DNA of 64,000 bases from Symsagittifera roscoffensis (taxonomy: Eukaryota > Xenacoelomorpha > Acoela > Convolutidae), in the NCBI RefSeq assembly GCF_963678635.1, contig NC_087064.1, positions 31,348,369 to 31,412,368 of the forward strand. Direction: 5' to 3'. Made by a program: the position numbers and the translations under genes. Positions 1-9,983 of the stretch are shown in pieces. The first letter of the stretch is position 1; every line of letters starts with the position of its first letter. Below the pieces are notes generated by a model. That model was given only the letters and a program-made list of their open reading frames with translations, was not told where the DNA came from and searched no databases.

Positions 1-302
1 TTTCTGAGTTTTTGTTTATTGTGTCTTATGGCAATCTTCTTTCTATTGCTTTTACAGAATAATCAAAAAATCTCAAGTAGCTTTCAACATTAACACGTTT
101 GAATCTTCATGAGCAATTACGTGCCAAAAAAAAACTTTTTAGTCAGGTGGCCCTTTTGGATTGATTTAATATAATTTTGCCTGCGAAGTGCATGCAAACA
201 GCTCGATTGTCTTATTCAACTTTCCCCAATCCTATATCTAGAAAATCTTAGATATATATACCTTTCCATCGATATAGAGTCAAACTCCTCGATAAAACTA
301 AC

Positions 303-738
303 CTATGGAAAAGGACACAGCTCCGTATGCTATCCACTGACACTTATTCACATTGGAGCCTAAATAGCTGATGGGAATCAAAGTCAACGCAATTCCAACA
401 TCACTCATGCTCAATAAAAAACCAGCCACCCAACTTTTGAAATCGTATCTGGTCTCGATACTCGATAAAGTTGTGGGTGCCTCGCCATAAAGAACCATGC
501 CTTCGAAACACACAAGAAGAGATAAAAAGAGAAGAGCGCAATCCGAGTTGTTTAATTTTTGCATCAGTTTCGGAGTCCAAGCGCCGACGCCACAAAGTTC
601 GGCTTTCTCGTTTTCGTCCGAGATGCTATCGTCTCTGCTTCCTGATTCTAACGGCTCTTTATTCGACAATAACGAGTCCATTTCGTCCTCGGCGCCCGTT
701 TCCCGAACTCTTAGGTCGCCGACTCGAAACTTGTTCAT
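303..738 (-). CDS. SLCO/OATP-like organic anion transporter, first coding exon
   Basis: The reading frame opens at an ATG (738-736) and encodes about 145 residues. The first ~60 are polar and acidic, as in a cytosolic N-terminus. A hydrophobic segment follows (around CALLFLSLLVCFEGMVLYGE), then a second one (GFLLSMSDVGIALTLIPISY). Spacing and residues such as the SSIETRYDF and DVG stretches fit the first two membrane helices of OATP/SLCO transporters, a major facilitator family carrying organic anions across the plasma membrane. The exon ends at 303 on a GTTAGT donor (CCATAG|GTTAGT); bases 1-302 are then intron, and the remaining exons lie outside the window. The family call rests on recalled family features, not a search; another MFS carrier is the alternative. 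Confidence 0.7.
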
Positions 739-1058
739 AATTTATTGCGTCAAAATTTATTACAGTCAAGTTTTTCTATTAACAAAATTAAAAATCATGT
801 GAACCAATTCATGTACTTTTCACATACGCTGTATGTTTGACTTTTTGGTTCGTTTTTAACAAGTTCAGAAGAGCTCTGATAATTAGTCTACATTTTAGCT
901 TTGCATTGATTCAGAACAATATAAGAACTGAATTAGCCACTTGCCGAACAAAAGAGTAAAAGGACGAAGTGCGGCTTTCTACAATTTTAGAATGTTCTTT
1001 GTGAACATTTTAAACGAACGAAAAACTTGAAAAATGGGTTACATTTAGGTAAATAGTG
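739..1058. other. upstream region of the SLCO-like gene, no gene seen
   Basis: AT-rich sequence between the SLCO-like start codon and the MITE. It should contain the 5' UTR and core promoter of the minus-strand gene. I see no convincing TATA box or further exon. Confidence 0.4.
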
Positions 1059-1511
1059 GGGGGCGTTAGACAGTGCCGAAGTTAGAGAGTGCCGAAAAAG
1101 GCGGGAAATATTGGAACGCAATTTAAGAGGCTAGCTTTTGGCGGGAAAATTAATAATGACACTTGAAACTTGTTCAGACTCAATTTTGGCGCCATAATCG
1201 ATGAGCAAACAAAACTTTCTTTTCCTTTCTCAATTAGTTCACGACAAATAAACTTGTTCAGACTCAATTTTGGCGCCAAAATCGATGAGCAAACAAAACT
1301 TTCTTTTCCTTTCTCAATTAGTTCACGACAAATAAACTTGTTCAGACTCAATTTTGGCGCCAAAATCGATGAGCAAACAAAACTTTCTTTTCTTTTCTCA
1401 ATTAGTTCACGACAAATAAGTCAGTTTCTGCACTCTTTAACAAATTTTCGGCACTCTTTAACAAATTTTTGTTTTCGGCACTCTCTTACTTCGGCACTGT
1501 CTTACCCAACC
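1059..1511. mobile_element. MITE with ~38-bp terminal inverted repeats and 8-bp target duplication
   Basis: Both sides carry the perfect 8-bp direct repeat AAATAGTG (1051-1058 and 1512-1519). The ends are inverted repeats of about 38 bp; the core ACAGTGCCGAAG is identical and a second AGAGAGTGCCGAA block follows. The 453-bp interior has no coding capacity and holds a 3 x 84-bp tandem array. An 8-bp duplication is typical of hAT- or P-type transposases, so this is probably a non-autonomous hAT/P derivative. It lies in the upstream region of the SLCO-like gene. Confidence 0.75.
1167..1418. repeat. 84-bp tandem repeat, three copies, inside the MITE
   Basis: Units start at 1167, 1251 and 1335 with an exact 84-bp period. 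Each begins AACTTGTTCAGACTC and contains TTTTGGCGCC; in copies 2 and 3 this is the full palindrome TTTTGGCGCCAAAA (1268-1281 and 1352-1365). Copies differ at only a few bases. Confidence 0.9.
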
Positions 1512-1615
1512 AAATAGTGTAGTTCAAATTTATTTACGGTTTTTCACAGCCCAGTTCGAGAATATGGCTATATTTCAGACCGAGGGGGCTATCATTTGAC
1601 GGTTACTTAGCAGTA

Positions 1616-1745
1616 TTTAGACAACCGCGTGTTCAGACACTGTATTAACCAATCAGAATCGAGACAAGGAAGATATGAAATTCATTTCTTTCCTTGTCTC
1701 GGTTCTGATTGGTTAATACAGTGTCTGAATACGCGGTTGTCTAAA
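1616..1745. mobile_element. fold-back element (near-perfect palindrome) flanked by TA
   Basis: About 58 bp starting TTTAGACAACCGCG reappears in inverted orientation after a short loop near 1675-1685, with two mismatches between the arms. The dinucleotide TA flanks both ends (1614-1615, 1746-1747), as expected of a Tc1/mariner-type target duplication. There is no coding capacity. Confidence 0.6.
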
Positions 1746-1884
1746 TACAGACCGCACTCCCATTTGACATGCTCAGACTTTGTTTGAAACTATGCGCGCA
1801 GACTGCGAGTTTGAGCCTGTGGTAATCATCAATATTTTGGTCCCAAATTAAATTGATTGGGTTTATGAAAGTCTGAATAAGAAA

Positions 1885-2255
1885 TGGAACCTGATCTAAA
1901 CTACATTTTATAATATTAACCAATTATATTCCATCTAACTAACAACCCACTTATTTGTAAGTGCTGAAATTACTTGTAATTTCAGCACCAGAGAGATTTG
2001 AATTTAACTTAGAAATTAGTTGCCTCTCCAAGAGAACTTCAGCAGTTGCAATAAGCCAGTATACTCTAGATCTATTGAGCCTAGCAGAGACTAGTTAAAC
2101 ACTCTGAGACTAGTAGATATAAGAGTAAGATTAGGATCGGTATTAGACTAAGAAGTTGCACGAATCTATCCGGCCGAAAATAAGATAGCGTGACGAGCAG
2201 ACGGTGTACCCTATCCGAAATTACTCTATGAGTTAACCACATCGGTCCTAACTCA
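1885..2255 (+). repeat. Element 1 5' LTR
   Basis: Starts TGGAACCTGATCTAAACTAC and ends CGGTCCTAACTCA like the other LTRs. At 371 bp it lacks about 40 bp found after the first 30 bp of the 410-bp LTRs. The polyadenylation motif AATAAA of the younger LTRs is AATAAG here. The conserved GTGCTGAAATTAC palindrome is intact. Confidence 0.9.
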
Positions 2256-2257
2256 TC

Positions 2258-2280
2258 TGGTACGACCATAAGTCTCGAAT
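2258..2280 (+). promoter_or_regulatory. Element 1 primer-binding site (degenerate)
   Basis: TGGTACGACC begins two bases after the LTR and corresponds to TGGTGCGACC in Elements A and C. It differs from those sites at two positions, in keeping with the age of the copy. Confidence 0.6.
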
Positions 2281-2342
2281 AAGACCTTAATAGCTTAGAA
2301 TTAACCAAAAATAGATTAGAATTTAGACAAAACATTTTCAAA

Positions 2343-2564
2343 ATGTTACCCGATAATAATTTAATTGAAATCAAAAGATCAGAGCCAATATTCCGAACAA
2401 TACTAGAACTACCCGGTATTGGAAGAAGATCTCGGACAAGAGACGACATACGACTACGTAGAATCTTACCATTTAGTTTTATGGTTGTACAGCAAAAGCC
2501 AACCTAAACTTTTATATTTAGAATCTTATTAGCAATGAATTTAGATTTTCATATGCAAACGTAA
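2343..2564 (+). pseudogene. Element 1 leader ORF, broken
   Basis: Counterpart of the 77-codon leader ORF of Elements A and C. The ATG is kept, four codons are deleted near the start, and an in-frame TAA interrupts it near 2505 (CCAACCTAA). The ending LDFHMQT is still recognisable. Confidence 0.65.
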
Positions 2565-3493
2565 AATTTTGAAGTAAATCTTCATGATCATTTCAGGCGC
2601 TAAACAAAAATATTAATGTACAATAACGATTGATAAAAAGATCTCAGACCGTTTCCCTAATTTCTGCAGTATTATATAAAAACGTATTTGAAAAATTTTT
2701 ATTGAAAATAAAAAAATAGAATTAGTAGCATGACAATAAATAGTTAGTAATAATAAATCATCTTGTTGTTCCAGCTTCATCACCTAAACATAACAGCAAG
2801 CATAAACTCACTAACATCATTGAAAAACTAAATCTTTTTATTAAATAAAATTAAACCATTTTAAAGTTAAAATTACTTAGTTTTAAAAATCAGATCATCA
2901 AGGCTTATCCTTGGATCTTTAAAAATTTTCTATTTCACTAAATTTAAAACTTGGTCATCAAGGCCTATCCTTGGATCAAAAAGAACACTTTTGTTCTACC
3001 CCACCCACTTAGCAAGTGTCTAACGACCTCAAACGTCGATTCACCATCCAACCTTTTCAACAGACCCAGGACTAATAGAAAATTTTAAATAAAACTAACC
3101 ATTCAAATTAAGCTAAACAGTGAAGAACTTCGGTTATTCATCCTTCACTTGAACCCTCCTCTTACCAGACCCAGGATAGATCTTAGACTTAGTAAGTTTA
3201 AAATAGTATCTAACGAACTTCTTGCGTTCTAATTATACCTGAACCTTGTGGATCGATTTACTATTCTCCAACCCTTGAACACAATCACTACCCCTAATTA
3301 AGATTAAGTAAGTTAACACCTTAACTTAGACTAGCCACGGGAAAGTAGAAAATCATTCTCCGGAATCGATATACTTTTCTCTCCAACCCTGAACAAAAAG
3401 ACCCAGGTTAAGCTAACCAAAAAATCGTAAGGACTAACAGTTTAGGAAAATAGAAATAACTAACGACATCTTGCATCCCTCATCCTAAACCTT
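2565..3493 (+). other. Element 1 non-coding leader with hairpin repeats
   Basis: No reading frame is conserved here. Two copies of a ~25-nt motif with the stem CAAGG/CCTTG lie at 2893-2917 and 2953-2977. Two GTAAGT motifs, near 3188 and 3316, match the donor-like sites in the leaders of Elements A and C. Partial repeats with TCTAACGA and CCAACCC follow. Confidence 0.6.
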
Positions 3494-3942
3494 AAGTCAT
3501 TCAAAAATTTAGGTAACAAACAAACAATCGTTTTACACAATTCTGAAATAGATAACCAAAAATCACTCCACATACACAAACAGTTGGATACATTCGAACA
3601 AAACGACAAACAATAAAAAGAAAAAATATAAACGAACAAAGACAAATCACACGAAAAAGATTTTCAAAAAATAGAAACGCATTTTCTGAATCAGAAGCCA
3701 ACAGTTTAGACTAACTATACAAATTAAAAGAATCAATAGATAAAAATTGTCCCATTCATGATCAATTATATTTTTCCGACTCAGAAACAACTTCAAATTC
3801 ATCAAAAAGAGGAAAAAGAAGAATAAAAAAGCAATATAAACACAAACCAGTACACTTGTATAATTGGAATCAACCAATTAGACACATTGATAGTTATATA
3901 TTAACATTCGTCAAACGAAAAAATGAGCCACACTCAAAGTGA
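3494..3942 (+). pseudogene. Element 1 basic ORF, broken
   Basis: Aligns with the 155-aa basic ORF of Elements A and C. The start codon is AAG instead of ATG, a block of about 20 bases is missing near 3560, and a stop lies in the middle (GACTAACTATAC near 3712). It still overlaps the gag start out of frame. Confidence 0.7.
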
Positions 3943-6173
3943 CGAAAGTCCAGATGAAGAAGCAGTTTTTCCCTTTCTTATAGATTCACTCGATGATAGA
4001 GAACAAACACGACTTTTTAAGAACTTGCTAGTAAATTTGTTTGAACCAGGAATCAGCCCTTGCAAAGCAGAATTCCCAGATGTAAAAATCAAAAGACAAA
4101 TTATTGAACTTTATTTGAAAGACATATGTAATCTAACATAACAATATGGAATCTACACCATAGAATTCAGCACACCAAATACAGCCCATCGTAAATATGT
4201 TATTCAAACAGACGATATTGACCTAGATTTTTCAAAATCACGTATGTTCCCATTATTGGAATCTCCCAAAAACATCAACCAATTCAGTAAATTTTCCAGA
4301 AAATCTACAACCTACACAGGATTATACTGAAAATTACCCATTTTTTCAACAAAATAAAAACAAAAAAACTTCACCATATAACAGAAACTATTTATCATCT
4401 GATGATGATGATTATCATCAACCAGATATTTTTGCACCATATACTAAAGAATATCGCACACAGAGACCGCGACAATCTCAACTATCTCAAAATATGAAAA
4501 TTTACCCACAAAACCCAACAGATATACAAAATCCGCAACAAATTCATATAGAAAACCCATTTAACACACAATATTTTCAACCAATACAACCACAAAACCC
4601 AAGGTTATTGCATTCTTATCAACCAACACAAATGCAAAATGAAATACCGCTTCCATATTACCTTCAGCAACATGAAATCACAAAAAATCAACTTTCAAAT
4701 TTTTCACAAATGCCAAATGCCGCAGAATCACTACAAATGACTATGAATCCATACCTCATGGGTGGATCATCATTAACATCGAATAAATCCTTAATGGTAT
4801 TCACAGAAACAGACCCTGAATATTCTGTAGAAAATTATCTAAATGCAGTAACAGCAAATTTAATTTTAAATATAGGACCGGAACCAAATAATACGCCACT
4901 ACATCAAAATTGGATACATAGACGCACAGCGTTAATACAAACAACTCTAGATGGCGCAGCCCAAAAATGGTTTTCAGTATTACCCATAGAAATAAAATCA
5001 GATGGAAAAGATTCACACAAGAATTTTCAAAAATGTGTGATTCTGAAAGAATCAAACAACATCAAAGAGTTTTATGCAACGAAATCCGCAGATTACCAAA
5101 TGAAACAATTAAACAATTAGCAATACGAATCGAAACACTAGTTAGAAAAGCATATTCACTCAATACACATGACTACAAAAACACAAAATGACAGAAATTT
5201 TATTGATGACCTTAACACCTCAATTAAGGAAAATAGCTATAAAAAAGAGAGCATCTCATCCTTCCTCAATTCGAGAACCAGATTTAGATTTTCGAAAATT
5301 AGTAGATAATTTAGAACAAGCAGAAATCACAATGAAACTCGAGGAAACAGAAAATCTAATTCTACAATATGCTAATCGGATTGAAACAAATACTACAAAT
5401 ATAAATAACATACAAGAATCAGACACAGACCTGATTGAAAAAATCACTGAAATACTAAATATCTACGAAAAATATCCAAACTTTAAAGGCAAACCGTCTT
5501 TCAAAAAATGGTGTAATTATTGCCGACGATACGGACACAGTATTTCCGAATGTAAACAAAAACAACAAGACAATCAAAATAAACCTCAAAAGCACAAAGA
5601 ACCAAATAAATCATTCTATCAATACATGAAAAAAGACCAAAATCTACCAAACAAAAATATATATAGTAATAGCAGTTCAGGAAAACCACTTCCGAGCTAC
5701 TCAAATTACACAAGAAATCAATCACCATATAACTCAAGTTATAGAGGTAGATCACCTGAACGTGGATATACACGAAATTTCTCACAAAATAGATATGACC
5801 GATCGAATAGCAAAAATAACCAAAATAACTATTCACGATCGAATTCCAATACAACAGAATTTGTTTCTGGATCCAGTTCCCAATCAAACCCAAGGAATAG
5901 ACACTATTCCAATAATCAATCACGAAACTCATCATTCAACAGAAATAGAAACTTTTCACATAATAGAAATAGAAGTTATTCAAACAATCGAAATTAGAAT
6001 TACCCGAACAATAGATCAGATCAAGGAATAATTCATATAATAGACCAAACTATCACAGATCAAACGATAATTATCAAAACAGATCACAAAATATTTCACA
6101 GAATCAAAACTCAAGTTACAATAATCGATACAGAAATTATTCCCAGTCACCACATAGGAATAATAACCGCTGT
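3923..6173 (+). pseudogene. Element 1 gag-pol, 5' part (gag to Asn-rich linker)
   Basis: The gag ATG is at 3923. The frame stops after 72 codons at TAA (4139). About 1 kb of central gag is deleted near 4240, where sequence jumps to the SENYPFFQQ region. The remaining gag (4494-5190) has a frameshift near 5000. The zinc knuckle CNYCRRYGHSISEC (CX2CX4HX4C) is intact around 5512-5553. The Asn/Arg/Ser-rich linker follows, with a nonsense TAG at about 5996. At 6173 the sequence is cut by Element A and resumes at 25055. Confidence 0.85.
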
Positions 6174-6583
6174 TGAGTTAGGACCGATGGGTATAACTCA
6201 TAGAGTAATTTCGGATAGGGTACACCGTCTGCTCGTCACGCTATCTTATTTTCGGCCGGATAGGTTCGTGCAACTTCTTAGTCTAATACCGATCCTAATT
6301 TTACTCTTATAATGTCTAGTCTCAGGTTGTTTAACTAGTCTCTGCTAGGCTCAATAGATCTAGGGTATACTGGTTTATTGCGGCTGCTGAAGTACTCGGG
6401 AGAGTTCAACTAATTTCTAAGTTAAATTCAAATCTCTCTGGTGCTGAAATTACAAGTAATTTCAGCACTTACAAATAAGTGGATTGTTAGTTAGATGGAT
6501 CATGATTGGTTAATATTAAATACTTTACATTGGTAAAATATCTAATTTATCCAATCATAAAATGTAGTTTAGATCAGGTTCCA
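6174..6583 (-). repeat. Element A 3' LTR
   Basis: Minus-strand LTR starting TGGAACC at 6583 and ending AACTCA at 6174. The 13-bp palindrome is at 6441-6468 and an AATAAA polyadenylation motif at 6379-6374. The purine-rich stretch CGGATGGG immediately before 6583 is the likely polypurine tract. Confidence 0.95.
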
Positions 6584-7245
6584 CCCATCCGGGTTTTACA
6601 GAGTTTTTTAGAATAGTCTTTCTGCAATTCAAAAGATGGATGATGGACGTTGGTATTTGGCGAACATCTTATTTCTTCTGGGTTTTCTTATTAGAGAATT
6701 CCCAGATTCAATCGTTGTGTCTTCTCAAGACAACGACTGGGTTTTCGCAACAAACTCAAATCTGATTTCAGAATGGTTGGCTATGTCAAGTTTTTCTGTT
6801 TCATTGGTGAGAACTTCTTTGTGTTTGACCTTGTCTGGGAATGGCGTGGAGATTGTGCGTGGAGGGGATGCCTGGTTACTCGGATCTGTACGTATACTTG
6901 AACATCGAGGTGGTCATTGGTCTAGTTCAATGAAGTCCTTTTCTGCGAAGTCAAGTCGTACTCTAAATCCTTTGAGTTGTGATTGTGGGCGGCATATTGA
7001 TTGTAGTTGGCCATTCTTTCTCGAGTGTAGTAGGGTCGTTTTGTCTTTGGATGTTCGTCCTTGGTGTTGTATTCTGATCTATGTATTGCATAATGTAATT
7101 TACATTTTATAAAACTTTTATTAGTTTAATATTTTTTAATTATGATTTTAGTTAGTTGTTTTCACAAAAGCTTTTTGTTTTAGTTCAGTTATTTTGAAGA
7201 GTTAATCACCCTTGAGTAGCTCTTATTAAAAATAGGAGTATGGTC

Positions 7246-7345
7246 ACAAAGCGTGGATGTAGCGCGGTGGGTTAGGCCGGCTATAGAGCATGCTCAGGAC
7301 GTCCTTCCTGGTGGGTTAGGCCAGGAGTGGGAGTATGATTGCATG
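7246..7345 (+). repeat. GC-rich tRNA/SINE-like segment in the Element A 3' UTR
   Basis: TAGCGCGGTGG resembles a pol III A box (one mismatch to TRGCNNAGNGG). GGTGGGTTAGGCC occurs twice about 50 bp apart, followed by a weak B-box-like GGGAGTATGATTGC. The block is much richer in GC than its surroundings and almost identical in Element 1 (about 42485-42590, opposite strand). It may be a SINE captured by an ancestor of both elements, antisense to their transcription. Confidence 0.35.
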
Positions 7346-8087
7346 CGGTTTTTGTGAGAGGTCCTGTTATGGGACAACGTTTTATGTTGGGTTTGTTGTG
7401 GTTTTTCTTATGTTTTGTTGGTTGTGTCCTTTTTTCAAAAATTAAATTATTTGTGGTATGGGTTTGTCTTTCGACTTTTTTGTGTTTTATTATTTCTTTC
7501 TTAGACTTTATAATAGTCTTCAAAAGAATAAATTATCCAATTTTAAACTGGGTTAATCCGGTTTGGGTACCGTTGGTTTCCTTTTCTTAGTCATGCTGTT
7601 ATGCTATGTGTTGTGGTGTTTAGTAACCTGCATTGGTTAGTTTTGTTTAGTATATAATTCCTTTCCAACCGGGTTAAAGGAAAGTTTGAAACGTGTTATC
7701 TTGTGTTAGAGTTATCGAGTGTGAAAGCTTGAAACTGAAATTCATTATTTTAAACAATTCTTCGTGGGCGAGCTGTGCGAGTTTGGATAGAATTCTTGTG
7801 CGAGTGAATGAAAATAGCAAAAGGTTAGTACTGTATTTGCTTCTTATTAATTTACTACATAGAATTTTATCTTTACTGCGAGTTGTTGGGGAAAATTATG
7901 TTACAAATTTTCATCATTATTAGATTTACTGCTTGTGGGGGAAAAATTTATAAATTAATTTACTGCATTGGTATTATATTTATTTAATTGTTGGTGCAAA
8001 AATTTAATAGGGTTTTAAACAGTTTTGAAGAAGTTTGCTATTTTTTATTTTTCTTTTGTGAATTTTTCAGATGATCTAGGATGAAGG

Positions 8088-8171
8088 CTAAAATTTTAAA
8101 GAAAACATGGATAAAGAATGGTGAGTTTCTAATATTTAAATTAGTTAGTAATATGTATAATTCATACTTAC
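8088..8171 (-). promoter_or_regulatory. 84-bp intron-like segment after the 602-aa ORF stop
   Basis: On the minus strand the stop TAA is followed directly by CAG|GTAAGTATG, a consensus donor. A TACTAAC-like branch motif (ATTACTAAC) and a T-rich acceptor TTAAAATTTTAG end 84 bp later. Element 1 has an equivalent of exactly the same length (41688-41771) although much internal sequence differs. Confidence 0.6.
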
Positions 8172-8174
8172 CTG

Positions 8175-9983
8175 TTAGTCGTCGGGGAAGAAACCGTGGG
8201 GGAAGATGTCGTGGATGAGATCTGAAGTTGTTAGTAATTTGGCTAAGATGCGGATGATATTTTTAGTTTGAAGCAGTGGCCAAAGCAATTGAAGTGCCTT
8301 AATGGTGGTTAGTTCTTCAGTGCCAACTGCAAATTCATAAGGTGTGTTTTGGATTAGATTATATAATTTGTGGTTGAATTTAGTGTTATGGATGAATTCT
8401 AAAATGGGGATTTCTATAGGTTGTACAAACTCGTGTGGGATGAGGAAGGGTCGGGATTCTTCTGCGTTGAAGGTCTTGGTGATGGGACAAAAGATATACA
8501 TTTGGGTTATGGGATCATAATTTCGAAGAATACCATGAAGGTTAGTATCTTTAATGCAATATGTGAAGTTAAGAAAGAATGGTGAGGTGTATTTGGAATT
8601 GATGAATTGAAAACGATGGTGTGGTTGTCTGGAGGGAGTGTGTAGGTCAAAGTGATTTTGGATGAAACGATAATAAGTATATGTGTGTGTTTGTTTAGTG
8701 CGCAACATAATATTGTGTGAGCAGTGCAAATCTCTTTCATGTGGTGCAAGGAAATGAAAGGTTAGTGAAAATATTTGGAAGCGTTCTTTAAAACTTTCGT
8801 AGGCTTGCGTGTCTGTTATTGCTTCTGAAATAATGTGGTCAAACTTGCGATCGAAGATATTTAGTGTAAATACATATGGTGTTTTAATGAAAAATTTCTC
8901 GGTGATTTGTGGGTTAGCGAAGCGATCGTCGTCTAAGAATTGATCTTGGTTAGTTCTGATGATGTTATGATCGTAATATTCTAGTGTATATTCATTAGCT
9001 CGGGGTGCAGTGTGTGTTTTTAGTGATTTTTTATATCTAATGTAAGTAAATTGTCTAGGTGTTAGTGTTGTAGTGAGTCGATATAGCATGTCCTTATTTC
9101 GTTCTATATCGATATGAGTGTTAGATAAAGGTAAGCAAAGGGGATTTGTAAAATGATAATATGAGGTCCAAGGAAGGGTAGGCATTAAAACGTATTCGTC
9201 TACAAAGTTACGTGTCTCGTTAGTGTCATGAGGGGTGTTTAAGGTGTATTGTGGAAATGAGGGTAAGGTGATAGCTAAAAATTCTTTTGTGTTAGTGTGA
9301 TGTGGATGGTTGATATATTCACGGGCTGTTCCTGGTTTCGCTGGGAAAGGATGGTTGGGGAACTTCCTTTTAAAAGTGCGGTAAGCTCTATTAGTGCTGA
9401 GTGAAGATTCAGTAGTTGTGGATGATGGTGCTAATGATTCAGTATAAATTGAAGAGGGTGTAGGGGTAGGAGGGTTGGATGAATCTATTGTGGATGAGAT
9501 TTGGTTTATGGTTGGGGTGTCAAGGTGATAGGGTTGTTGTTGTAGGGTAATGAAATTATCTAGTTCTGGGGAGATTCGGGGGGTGTCTGGAGAATGAGAT
9601 GATTGGTCTGAGTGAAGTGAGGAGTAGGTTGGAGTGACTTGGGAAGCATAAGAGGGTGTAGAATTGGTTGGGTCAGGGTTATTTGGTAGTATGGGTTGAA
9701 AAGGGGGTTGGGAAAAATTTAAGGAATTGGTGTGAAAATTATTTGATGGAGATGGTTCAGAGTCGGCAAATTCATCGGGGGTTTCAATATTCGGGTTATT
9801 GAGTTGTGAGATGGAGTATAAAACTGAGATGTGTGAATTAGTATCGGAATTCATGCCGGATGTTACACTACTGGATGGGAAATCGGGTGGCGGAAAAGCA
9901 AAAAGTGGTATTATTGGGGTTGGAGTGGTGAGGTTGGTTGGGTGGGAATTTGATCGGTGTAGGGATCCAAGTTGTCGGCTCAT
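8175..9983 (-). CDS. Element A last ORF, 602-aa protein of unknown function
   Basis: Intact frame of 602 codons. Residues 1-~205 are rich in Pro, Ser, Thr and Asn and probably disordered. From the RAYRTFKRKFPNHPF segment the protein becomes folded-looking, with aromatic-rich blocks and the C-terminal GFFPDD. I see no signal peptide, membrane segment or familiar catalytic motif. Its ATG overlaps the env stop as ATGA (9983-9980), suggesting reinitiation after env or a separate spliced mRNA. Element 1 keeps a homologue at 39853-41686, so the gene belongs to the family and is not a local capture. Structural or accessory roles are both possible. Confidence 0.85.
   Translation of the reverse strand: MSRQLGSLHRSNSHPTNLTTPTPIIPLFAFPPPDFPSSSVTSGMNSDTNSHISVLYSISQLNNPNIETPDEFADSEPSPSNNFHTNSLNFSQPPFQPILPNNPDPTNSTPSYASQVTPTYSSLHSDQSSHSPDTPRISPELDNFITLQQQPYHLDTPTINQISSTIDSSNPPTPTPSSIYTESLAPSSTTTESSLSTNRAYRTFKRKFPNHPFPAKPGTAREYINHPHHTNTKEFLAITLPSFPQYTLNTPHDTNETRNFVDEYVLMPTLPWTSYYHFTNPLCLPLSNTHIDIERNKDMLYRLTTTLTPRQFTYIRYKKSLKTHTAPRANEYTLEYYDHNIIRTNQDQFLDDDRFANPQITEKFFIKTPYVFTLNIFDRKFDHIISEAITDTQAYESFKERFQIFSLTFHFLAPHERDLHCSHNIMLRTKQTHTYTYYRFIQNHFDLHTPSRQPHHRFQFINSKYTSPFFLNFTYCIKDTNLHGILRNYDPITQMYIFCPITKTFNAEESRPFLIPHEFVQPIEIPILEFIHNTKFNHKLYNLIQNTPYEFAVGTEELTTIKALQLLWPLLQTKNIIRILAKLLTTSDLIHDIFPHGFFPDD

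Larger units (their letters stand above)
6584..8174 (-). other. Element A 3' untranslated region
   Basis: About 1.6 kb between the 602-aa ORF and the 3' LTR, matched in Element 1 at 41687-43263. It contains an 84-bp intron-like segment at its start and a GC-rich tRNA-like segment near 7250-7340. Open frames on the plus strand here are not preserved in Element 1, so I treat the region as non-coding. Confidence 0.7.

Noticed and set aside
303-400. Second SLCO exon within 1-302
   Set aside because: No acceptor in 1-302 is followed by a frame fitting the next membrane helix; the exon is probably outside the window.
5501-5935. Long antisense open frames opposite the Asn-rich linker (also at 20096-20440 and 57217-57561)
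   Set aside because: They mirror the biased codon composition of the linker (ATT/AAT-rich) and are explained as shadows of gag-pol.
6636-7112. 158-codon open frame on the plus strand in the Element A 3' UTR
   Set aside because: Antisense to the element; the Element 1 counterpart keeps only the first codons and is then unrelated and interrupted, so protein-level conservation is lacking.
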